Positions 1 to 4,265 of a stretch of 5,510 bases of DNA are shown here, one piece after another. Under the pieces are notes generated by a model, which saw only the letters and a program-made list of their open reading frames with translations, ran no database searches and was not told the DNA's origin. Source of the stretch: Clostridia bacterium (GTDB lineage: Bacteria; Bacillota_A; Clostridia; Christensenellales; Aristaeellaceae); assembly GCA_017530275.1 (NCBI GenBank), contig JAFXMP010000355.1:1-5510 (forward strand), read 5' to 3'. The position numbers and the translations under genes are program-made. Position 1 is the stretch's first letter. Each line of letters opens with the position of its first letter.

Positions 1-1
1 C

Positions 2-286
2 GGTAGCATCCTTTCGTACGAATCCGCACGAATTCGTGATAATAGTTTACAACTGGAACTACTTGCAGACTATCCGTCCTTCTATTTGACGCTTACGGTC
101 AATGATGACCAGGAGGCCTTTCATTATATGGCCCAATTATTGAACCACAGGTTTAATAACAGGAATCCACAAACAAGCATGGTATCCTCTGCCTGTCGAA
201 AGGGTCACTGCAAAGAGATCCTGACGACCGGATTCCCACCCGTATTTTCCTTCAGACGGAAGCAGCGTCAGCAGCAGATCGTCTGA
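2..286 (+). CDS. 3' end of an unidentified protein (partial)
   Basis: This frame is open from the first bases of the window to a TGA at 284-286, so the start lies outside. I do not recognise the product. The first ~45 residues look like a real globular C-terminus: a charged helix-like stretch, then a beta-like segment (YPSFYLTLTV), then a helix (EAFHYMAQLLNHRF). From about base 137 the text becomes basic and low in structure (FRRKQRQQQIV). There the frame is the exact codon-register complement of an ORF on the other strand, so the last ~50 codons may be a shadow and the true gene may be cut near 137. The beta-then-helix ending faintly resembles the ends of both halves of the 280-residue protein downstream, which is only an impression. 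No ribosome binding site applies because the 5' end is missing. Confidence 0.35.
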   Translation, partial: GSILSYESARIRDNSLQLELLADYPSFYLTLTVNDDQEAFHYMAQLLNHRFNNRNPQTSMVSSACRKGHCKEILTTGFPPVFSFRRKQRQQQIV

Positions 287-508
287 TTCGGATATTCCCT
301 GTAGCACTTCTACAAATCCTGTGGTATCATTGACCTTAGCCGTCTGGGATCCCTCCTTACAATCGTTGTTTGAGCACTTCCATTGTATCGGAATCCCGAT
401 GGCTTTTCTACCACCTTTTTGCGAACCTTTTTTCACCATCATATTTTGCAAAGGTTCAAAGGATGAATACATAATGCTGGGTTTCTGAACGAAAGCACAG
501 TGCTGCAC
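137..508 (-). pseudogene. Unidentified ORF, probably lacking its true start
   Basis: A 123-codon frame begins at a GTG (506-508) and ends with TAA at 137-139. I do not recognise the family. The C-terminal two thirds reads like folded protein, alternating strands and turns (GFVEVLQG, DDLLLTLLPSEG, DLFAVTLSTG, YHACLWIPVIKP) with natural codon choice. A middle part has two nearby cysteines (WKCSNNDCKEG). None of the possible starts (GTG 508, ATG 472, ATG 439 or ATG 436) has a convincing Shine-Dalgarno sequence. The promoter and ribosome binding site of the plus-strand gene at 535 lie inside or against its upstream end. I infer that it lost its 5' part when the plus-strand gene arrived. It overlaps the tail of the plus-strand frame at 2-286 in the same codon register, so one of the two is a shadow there. 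I favour this one as the real frame. Confidence 0.4.
446..475 (+). promoter_or_regulatory. Candidate sigma-A type promoter for the 280-residue orphan gene
   Basis: TTGCAA (446-451) and CATAAT (470-475) are separated by 18 bases, a near-consensus -35/-10 pair. Transcription would start near 482 and give a leader of about 50 bases carrying the AGGAGG site at 521. It is the best candidate I saw upstream of the gene at 535. No operator-like repeat is visible. Confidence 0.4.
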
Positions 509-520
509 ATAAAAAATCGA

Positions 521-526
521 AGGAGG
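521..526 (+). promoter_or_regulatory. Ribosome binding site fixing the start at 535
   Basis: AGGAGG lies 8 bases before the ATG at 535-537, which is optimal spacing. It fixes the start of the 280-residue protein and shows that gene is read as its own unit. Confidence 0.8.
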
Positions 527-534
527 CCTTACTG

Positions 535-1377
535 ATGAAAGTAAAGTTCCGGCAAAAGGAAGAAGCGGTCCGTGAATTTACTGAGATTCACTACGACCCG
601 ATCGGATGGCAACTCCATAATCATGACGCAAGGACAATTATCACCACGTTTCAACAAGTATTTGAAGCCGATTTTCATATTCATTGTGATGAAGAAGGAC
701 AAGAGTATACAACAACCTATAATAGCATCCAGGATTTTCTTTCCATGGCGAATCTCGAAGCAAATTGCATAAAGGAAATCTCTTGCGTTATTCCGACTCA
801 TGGTGAAGATTACGTTATAACGATTGATTTCAGAGATAACACAATATACGTGTCCTTTCAGAAACATGTAGAAGGCGATAAACTTTCGCTATTTGATCCT
901 GTCATTCATAAGATTTCTCATTCTCTGTCACAGAAGAAACGGAATGGTTCATATTCTTTTCAGCAGCGAGTTAAGTACTGGGAATGGGATGATAGCAGAC
1001 CAGCCACCATTGAATACATCTTTCATCCAGCCTATAGAGTAAAACATGACATTACGGTTCTGAGAGCCTTCGATCAAAGATTTTATCTGGGTACAATCCA
1101 CACCATAGTTTGGGACCAGGAGCGGTATCCCTGGCGTAACTTTGAGGGTTTTGGGCAGTATCTGGAAGAAGCTCCAAAGGATACATTCGGTTTTTATGAA
1201 TACCTGGATGAGATATATTTCTTTATTACTATTGATGAGGTTCGCTATCGAGTGAGCGTCTATCTTGATGATAGATTATCCCTCTCACTTATTAAAATCG
1301 AATATGAAACTGATCATCCACATGATTTCACGCTCTTCATGAAAGATTTGGAAAGGAAAATTACTTCACGAGGATGA
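535..1377 (+). CDS. Orphan 280-residue protein of unknown function, possibly two similar halves
   Basis: The ATG at 535 is preceded by AGGAGG at ideal spacing and the frame runs 280 codons to TGA. I do not recognise the family. The protein is soluble, with no signal peptide or membrane segment, and is rich in aromatic residues and in Asp/Glu/His. Its halves appear to share a layout: an aromatic beta-rich lead-in, a helix with acidic turn (IQDFLSMANL near 66-75; FGQYLEEAPK near 207-216), a beta hairpin (EDYVITIDFRDNTIYVSF; EVRYRVSVYLDDRLSLSL) and a closing helix (DPVIHKISHSL; DFTLFMKDLERK). A tandem duplication is therefore plausible, though divergent. The gene is much more AT-rich than the genes right of 1800, and it is flanked by broken genes, so recent acquisition is likely. 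Single-gene immunity-like proteins beside toxin fragments can look like this, but nothing here proves such a role. Confidence 0.85.
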   Translation: MKVKFRQKEEAVREFTEIHYDPIGWQLHNHDARTIITTFQQVFEADFHIHCDEEGQEYTTTYNSIQDFLSMANLEANCIKEISCVIPTHGEDYVITIDFRDNTIYVSFQKHVEGDKLSLFDPVIHKISHSLSQKKRNGSYSFQQRVKYWEWDDSRPATIEYIFHPAYRVKHDITVLRAFDQRFYLGTIHTIVWDQERYPWRNFEGFGQYLEEAPKDTFGFYEYLDEIYFFITIDEVRYRVSVYLDDRLSLSLIKIEYETDHPHDFTLFMKDLERKITSRG

Positions 1378-1446
1378 TGGGTATCTTTCCGTGCTCTTCT
1401 CCGTCTGCGCCGCCATTCTTGTTTGTCCCTGATCCATTCCGCTCAT
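1366..1446 (-). pseudogene. Truncated 5' end of a gene, possibly transposon-type TnpW-like
   Basis: A strong purine-rich ribosome binding site (GGGGGAGGGG, complement of 1453-1462) precedes an ATG (1444-1446). The short frame begins MSGMDQGQTRMAAQTEKSTERY and then meets a stop at 1366-1368. A site this strong in front of only 26 codons suggests the gene was cut near 1378, where the AT-rich segment with the plus-strand orphan gene begins. The last few codons overlap the end of that gene and are probably foreign. A polar, Gln/Thr-rich N-terminus ending in TEKSTERYP recalls the starts of small TnpW-type proteins of clostridial transposons. That family call is a weak impression from a disordered segment. 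The truncation itself is better supported than the name. Confidence 0.4.
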
Positions 1447-1493
1447 GTCAAACCCCTCCCCCGTTGCTGTCCGGCTATTCTATCACACATACT

Positions 1494-1514
1494 GTCCCCC
1501 GCTGCGCGGGGGAC
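1494..1514 (-). terminator. Perfect 9-bp GC hairpin after the DUF4160 remnant
   Basis: GTCCCCCGC and GCGGGGGAC pair perfectly around a 3-base loop (TGC). On the minus strand it starts 10 bases after the DUF4160 stop, where a transcription terminator would sit. Neither side has a U-run, so intrinsic termination would be weak. It may instead be a small dispersed intergenic repeat. The strand is assigned from context only. Confidence 0.35.
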
Positions 1515-1524
1515 TTGCTGTGTC

Positions 1525-1656
1525 TCACTTCATAGGTGGGATTGTTTCAAAGTGTTCACCTTTTACAGCAAGATTCCATGCTTTATAGGCTTCTTCTTCA
1601 TGGAACGCAAGCCAACCTGTTACAATCTTCAACTGTTTGCGAGGAAGGAGCTCAGG
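1525..1656 (-). pseudogene. 3' remnant of a DUF4160-family gene
   Basis: Read on the minus strand, 43 codons end with TGA at 1525-1527. The peptide (PELLPRKQLKIVTGW, then LAFHEEEAYKAWNLAV, then KGEHFETIPPMK) matches the C-terminal signature of DUF4160 proteins as I know them: an LPRxQ turn, a helix carrying HxEE, an AWN-type helix end and a closing I-x-P-(L/M)-K. These small proteins often pair with DUF2442 proteins, and toxin-antitoxin-like roles have been suggested. The N-terminal half of the domain is missing. Upstream this frame meets a TGA at 1690-1692 and has no ribosome binding site. The sequence just upstream belongs instead to an antitoxin start in a different frame. The two pieces were therefore joined by a deletion somewhere around 1657-1680, leaving no working product. 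Confidence 0.6.
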
Positions 1657-1712
1657 TCGGCCCAGACGCTCTTGGAGTCGGTACGCAGATCACGCACAGA
1701 ATAGAAATTCAT
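1629..1712 (-). pseudogene. 5' remnant of a Phd/YefM-type antitoxin gene
   Basis: The minus-strand ATG at 1710-1712 has a good ribosome binding site (GGGAGGTGA, complement of 1718-1726) 5 bases upstream. The product starts MNFYSVRDLRTDSKSVWADL, which is the characteristic N-terminal DNA-binding strand-helix of Phd/YefM-family (prevent-host-death) antitoxins. Full members run about 80-90 residues. Here the frame stops after 27 residues at 1629-1631. The antitoxin-like part ends near residue 20, after which the sequence continues out of frame into a DUF4160 C-terminus. No toxin gene follows. In intact systems this N-terminal part binds the promoter and represses the operon. Most of the DNA-binding domain and all of the toxin-neutralising tail are gone, so the remnant is unlikely to work. 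Confidence 0.65.
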
Positions 1713-1731
1713 GAATCTCACCTCCCGCTAT

Positions 1732-1760
1732 ATGGGACACGATTGTGTCCATTTTGTCAA
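1732..1760 (-). promoter_or_regulatory. Antitoxin promoter with embedded palindromic operator candidate
   Basis: On the minus strand a consensus -35 box TTGACA (complement of 1755-1760) lies 17 bases from a weak -10 (TCCCAT, 1732-1737). Between and across them is a perfect inverted repeat, GGACAC-GATT-GTGTCC, at 1735-1750. A palindrome placed over the promoter just before a Phd/YefM-type antitoxin fits the known autoregulation of these operons. The weak -10 box is the main reason for caution. Confidence 0.42.
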
Positions 1761-1779
1761 CGCATCCCGAAAGCAAAAT

Positions 1780-1796
1780 GCGGATTTCTATTCCGC
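1780..1796 (-). terminator. Weak terminator candidate downstream of the macro-domain gene
   Basis: Read on the minus strand, GCGGA and TCCGC pair across a 7-base loop and are followed by ATTTTGCTTT. It lies about 60 bases past the stop of the macro-domain gene. The 5-bp stem and interrupted T-run make it a weak candidate, but I saw no better terminator between that stop and the antitoxin promoter. Confidence 0.25.
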
Positions 1797-1856
1797 CAGG
1801 CTGCCCAAAGCGCGTAATCATAAGAAACATAACCCACTCTGATGGATTCCCTTGCC

Positions 1857-3008
1857 TCATTCTCCGAGGATCGGCTGTCCGTATTTGAACAAAGCCGCGT
1901 TGATTTCATAAATGTCGTAGTTTCCGTTCGTCACAAAATAAGAGATAATCAGGTCAAACTTGTTGCTGGGGGAAAGGGCGATCTCCGCCCTGGAAAGCAG
2001 ATCCAGCATGGTTGGCATATCCAGTCTCAACGCGATGGCAAACGCCACCGCCGTCTTTTTCTTTGGCCTGTAATCCGCGTTGCAGCGGATCCTGGAAAAG
2101 ACTTTCCGATCAATATTCGCTTTCTTATAGACAGAGACGTCGTCCATGCCGCTGCGATCGATCAGCTCAAACAGCCTCTGCTGGAAGGAGGGACCGGCGT
2201 CGTCCAGTACTTCATCCAGGGATTTTCCCCCCATATCCGGAAGGGCCGTGGGAGCGGCCAGCTCCGGCATGACCATGGCGTCCGGAATCGTGTCTTCGGA
2301 AACATCCGACGTCGACGCATCCGAGAAAGCTGCGTCATCAATCCGCAGCGCTTCCATCTCCCGCCTGCGGCGGATGATTCGTAACCGCTCCCAGCCATGA
2401 TGCTTCATCTCCCGCCCACGGCGGGCGCTTCGTGCACATTTCAGGCCGTCATCATCGTACTCTTCATCCCAGATCGTGCCCACGCCATGGTCGTCGATGT
2501 ACGCTTCTATTTTTCCGACAAGCACTTCCGACAATTCAAACGTCTCGCAGTCAAAGACCACAAGAATGACTTTCATGTCATGAGTCAGAAGAAATTTACT
2601 GATTTCGGAAAGGGCAATATTCAGTGCCTCCTCCCTCGGGAAACCGTAAACCCCGGTTGCAATCAGCGGAAACGCAACGCTCTGTACGGAGAGATCAGCT
2701 GCGATCTCAAGGGATGCAGCGTAACAGGAACGAAGGACCGCCTGTTCGCCATGCTTTCCGTCCACCCAGAAAGGCCCTACTGTATGGATGATATACTTCG
2801 CGGGAAGCTGAAACGCGGGCGTGACCGCCGCGTTCCCTGGCGCGATATCGCCAATCTTTCTCCGTTTCGCAAGCAACGCCTTCTCGCCGGCCGCATGATA
2901 GATGGCGCTCTCCGTTCCGCTTCCAATGACAGGCATCGGATTGGCCGTGTTGACGATCGCATCCGCTTTGACTTGCGTGATGTCATTTCTGATGATCTGA
3001 AACGGCAT
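1857..3008 (-). CDS. Macro-domain (ADP-ribose-binding) protein with C-terminal helical domain
   Basis: A 383-residue cytoplasmic protein. Residues 1-175 form a macro domain. The marks are NTAN at 20-23, the PVIGSGTESAIYHAAG loop at 26-41, GDIAPGNAAVTPAF at 53-66, HTVGPFW at 75-81 and the ADP-ribose-loop signature ATGVYGFP at 117-124. Macro domains bind ADP-ribose, and some YmdB/MacroD-type members remove ADP-ribose or O-acetyl groups; activity here is inferred only. An acidic then Arg-rich linker follows (about 180-265). A helical C-terminal domain occupies about 272-380 (DVSVYKKANIDRKVFSRIR, KKTAVAFAIALRLD, NGNYDIYEINAALF), a partner I associate with clostridial macro proteins and which has a helix-turn-helix-like feel. 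The start at 3006-3008 is preferred because GGAGG lies 8 bases upstream and the conserved domain begins at once. A start at 3131 would add 41 low-complexity residues without a ribosome binding site. It has its own promoter, separate from the genes to the right. Confidence 0.95.
   Translation of the reverse strand: MPFQIIRNDITQVKADAIVNTANPMPVIGSGTESAIYHAAGEKALLAKRRKIGDIAPGNAAVTPAFQLPAKYIIHTVGPFWVDGKHGEQAVLRSCYAASLEIAADLSVQSVAFPLIATGVYGFPREEALNIALSEISKFLLTHDMKVILVVFDCETFELSEVLVGKIEAYIDDHGVGTIWDEEYDDDGLKCARSARRGREMKHHGWERLRIIRRRREMEALRIDDAAFSDASTSDVSEDTIPDAMVMPELAAPTALPDMGGKSLDEVLDDAGPSFQQRLFELIDRSGMDDVSVYKKANIDRKVFSRIRCNADYRPKKKTAVAFAIALRLDMPTMLDLLSRAEIALSPSNKFDLIISYFVTNGNYDIYEINAALFKYGQPILGE
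2355..2433. repeat. Short imperfect direct repeat inside the macro-protein linker
   Basis: Two 28-base units (2355-2382 and 2406-2433, period 51) match at 23 of 28 positions. Each also carries a small hairpin, CCGCC-TGC-GGCGG (2361-2373) and CCCGCC-CAC-GGCGGG (2411-2425). The period is a multiple of three, so the frame is kept. The units encode the two Arg-rich stretches ARSARRGREM and RIIRRRREM of the interdomain linker. Confidence 0.6.
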
Positions 3009-3016
3009 GATGGTTT

Positions 3017-3021
3017 CCTCC
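3017..3021 (-). promoter_or_regulatory. Ribosome binding site deciding the macro-domain start
   Basis: The complement reads GGAGG, 8 bases before the ATG at 3006-3008. It favours the 383-residue product over the in-frame upstream ATG at 3131, which has no comparable site. Confidence 0.75.
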
Positions 3022-3165
3022 GCAGCGTTCTTCCGTAAACGGCATTTCGTTTTCCCGGCGTCCTTCCCGGGCCGCTGATTTGTATCCCTGCCCCGCGGGT
3101 TCCTGCCCGGCTGCGGCGGATAGTATGGCATGGTTGATCCAATCCGTTTTCAGAGATACATGAAG

Positions 3166-3194
3166 ACTATACCAAAAATCCGCCTCAAAAACAA
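3166..3194 (-). promoter_or_regulatory. Promoter of the macro-domain gene
   Basis: On the minus strand TTGTTT (complement of 3189-3194) and TATAGT (3166-3171) are 17 bases apart, a good sigma-A type pair. Transcripts would begin near 3158-3160 and carry a leader of about 150 bases before the ATG at 3008. A further TATAAT without a clear -35 lies upstream at 3248-3253 and might be a second start point. Confidence 0.5.
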
Positions 3195-3255
3195 CTGACG
3201 ATGCCGCACATCATGCAATGAAGGAGGGATCGTTTCCTGTCCGCGCCATTATATC

Positions 3256-3292
3256 GTAAACGCAAAAACGCCTTACGTTTTGATGCGTTTAC
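3256..3292. repeat. Intergenic inverted repeat 1 (two-tier hairpin)
   Basis: GTAAACGC (3256-3263) pairs with GCGTTTAC (3285-3292). Inside, AAAACG (3265-3270) pairs with CGTTTT (3276-3281) over a 5-base loop. This gives an 8-bp plus 6-bp stem broken by a small asymmetric bulge. No T-run follows on either strand, so it is not a standard terminator. It is the first of three folds in the gene-free stretch 3132-3446. Confidence 0.6.
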
Positions 3293-3298
3293 GCCGCG

Positions 3299-3340
3299 CT
3301 GGCGCGTGCCGCAAAGCGGCAAAATAACCTTTCGCGCCAG
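3299..3340. repeat. Intergenic inverted repeat 2 (nested hairpins)
   Basis: CTGGCGCG (3299-3306) pairs perfectly with CGCGCCAG (3333-3340). Enclosed is a second perfect hairpin, TGCCGC-AAA-GCGGCA (3307-3321), followed by an unpaired AAATAACCTTT-like strand. An outer helix enclosing an inner hairpin and a single-stranded strip is unusual for chance sequence and suggests an RNA fold. Confidence 0.6.
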
Positions 3341-3358
3341 TTCGCGTCCGCCGGAGGC

Positions 3359-3395
3359 TTATCGGAAGCGAATATATATATTTCGTTTCCGATAA
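3359..3395. repeat. Intergenic inverted repeat 3 with AT-rich centre
   Basis: TTATCGGAA (3359-3367) pairs with TTCCGATAA (3387-3395). A G-T position and then CGAA/TTCG (3369-3372 with 3382-3385) extend the stem, leaving an alternating TA centre. Being nearly symmetric, it could be a protein-binding site as well as an RNA hairpin. There is no flanking T-run. Confidence 0.6.
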
Positions 3396-3446
3396 ACCTG
3401 TTGCGGCCATTTGTTCCCATTTTTTCAACAGGAAACCGCCAACAGA

Positions 3447-3489
3447 AACGGCGCCCTGCCGACTCATGCGAGGAGTCAAGGGCGCCGTT
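3447..3489 (-). terminator. Strong terminator hairpin after the TerD-like gene
   Basis: AACGGCGCCCT (3447-3457) and AGGGCGCCGTT (3479-3489) form a perfect 11-bp stem. It is extended by GACTC/GAGTC (3461-3465 with 3473-3477) across a small asymmetric bulge. On the minus strand the stem runs into TTTCTGTT. It starts 54 bases after the stop at 3544 and closes the transcript coming from the right. Confidence 0.65.
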
Positions 3490-3543
3490 CCGCCGCCGCA
3501 GGCCAGCACGGTCCGAGCGAAGCTTCAGCGTTCAGAGCCCGCA

Positions 3544-4239
3544 TTAACATTCCAGACAGAAATTGTTGTCAATCAGGCTGATCCCTTTTTCATCCAAGCT
3601 CTTGCCCATCGTGAGAATCACATCCGCTTCTTCGGGCGAGCTGACTTCCTGAGCCCCTTGCCCTTCCAGAATACAGTTCAGATAGCTGCGCAGGGGAAAC
3701 AGCGCTCCCGCAGATTCTATATCCGGCCTGCCGCTCCATGCGTTGGTGTTCGGCTGTCCTACAAACCGCACAAAACGGTTTTGAACATCAATGTATCCAT
3801 AGAACAGGGTTCTGACTTTCTGGTTCATGGTGTGGGTGAAAAAACAATTCTGGGGATTGTAGTGCCGCACTTTCTGACCGATCTGATTCACCGCCATCAT
3901 ACCGACATAGCATGTTTTCACATTCTTCAAGCATTGCTTGCCTGAAAAAAGGTTTATGTTCGCATATATTTCCTGGAGAGGGCTGGAAAGATCAATGTCA
4001 ATGTATTCGGCAGCGTTGCTGTGGGTAATATCCCCAGAGTGGACGACGCCGCAATTTCTGAAATCCGCGTTCCAGCCCACATGCAAGGCGGATCCATCCG
4101 TTTTGATCTCCAGGATTCCAATGGCGGAGCGAGTACCTCGCTCCGCCATTCTTCTCCTTTGCACAGCTTCACTCCGTTTGCGACAGCTGATAAGCAGTAA
4201 ACATCCAGCAGCCGCATAGAAAAGATCCGCCGCCAGCAT
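3544..4239 (-). CDS. TerD-like beta-sandwich protein, possibly N-terminally shortened
   Basis: From the ATG at 4237-4239 this encodes 231 residues. The core (from about residue 38: SAIGILEI, VVHSGDITHSNAAEYIDIDL, EIYANINLFSG, YVGMMAVNQIGQKVRHYNP, TLFYGYIDVQNRFVRFVGQP) follows the TerD layout: an H-(S/T)-G-D turn, an acidic E-x-I-x-I-D-L strand, a V-x-x-x-x-x-G-x-x strand pair and a closing strand ending in GQ. TerD domains bind calcium and belong to tellurite and stress-response systems. The closing segment (EEADVILTMGK, SLIDNNFCLEC) recalls the C-terminus of much larger clostridial proteins, so this may be a detached end domain. The first 30 residues contain a hydrophobic stretch (LFYAAAGCLLLISC) then basic residues, unlike a normal lead-in. 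Alternative starts are TTG at 4269, overlapping the upstream stop as TTGA, and ATG at 4149, with AAGGAG 4 bases before. A strong terminator follows. Confidence 0.75.
   Translation of the reverse strand: MLAADLFYAAAGCLLLISCRKRSEAVQRRRMAERGTRSAIGILEIKTDGSALHVGWNADFRNCGVVHSGDITHSNAAEYIDIDLSSPLQEIYANINLFSGKQCLKNVKTCYVGMMAVNQIGQKVRHYNPQNCFFTHTMNQKVRTLFYGYIDVQNRFVRFVGQPNTNAWSGRPDIESAGALFPLRSYLNCILEGQGAQEVSSPEEADVILTMGKSLDEKGISLIDNNFCLEC
4120..4150. repeat. Perfect 14-bp inverted repeat inside the start of the TerD-like gene
   Basis: AATGGCGGAGCGAG (4120-4133) and CTCGCTCCGCCATT (4137-4150) are exact complements around a 3-base loop. In the minus-strand mRNA the hairpin would sequester the ATG at 4147-4149, leaving its AAGGAG (4154-4159) exposed. 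It encodes MAERGTRSAI at the border between the odd N-terminal stretch and the TerD-like core. Confidence 0.8.
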
Positions 4240-4265
4240 GGCTCCCTCTCCCGCCAGGGTGGCAA

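Noticed and set aside
13..38. Two adjacent palindromes, TTCGTACGAA and CACGAATTCGTG
   Set aside because: Both lie inside an open coding frame with no promoter or integration context, so chance is sufficient.
111..120. AGGAGGCCTT repeated at 111-120 and 521-530
   Set aside because: Only ten bases. The first copy lies mid-frame before an internal ATG with poor spacing, so it is probably coincidence.
529..867. 112-codon minus-strand frame
   Set aside because: It is a shadow of the plus-strand orphan gene, with no start signal and a cysteine- and aromatic-rich composition.
1536..1817. 93-codon plus-strand frame with a CPFC motif
   Set aside because: It lies opposite the antitoxin and DUF4160 remnants and has no ribosome binding site. 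The CxxC is likely chance.
1690..1821. 43-codon minus-strand ORF starting MITRFGQPGG, in the same register as the DUF4160 remnant
   Set aside because: No ribosome binding site, no recognised family, and it overlaps the antitoxin promoter, ribosome binding site and start. A single TGA (1690-1692) separates it from the DUF4160 frame, but it does not resemble a DUF4160 N-terminus.
1842..2384. Long plus-strand open frame (180 codons)
   Set aside because: It is the complement of the macro-domain gene, with no ribosome binding site and unnatural Arg/His-rich content.
2397..3038. Long plus-strand open frame (213 codons)
   Set aside because: It lies opposite the macro domain, whose motifs are clear on the minus strand.
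3009..3131. 41-residue N-terminal extension of the macro-domain protein starting at 3131
   Set aside because: There is no ribosome binding site at 3131, the extension is low-complexity Pro/Arg/Lys-rich, and a proper GGAGG fixes the internal ATG. It could still be a minor form.
3273..3509. 78-codon minus-strand frame
   Set aside because: It runs through the terminator hairpin and all three intergenic inverted repeats, has no ribosome binding site, and its composition follows the hairpins.
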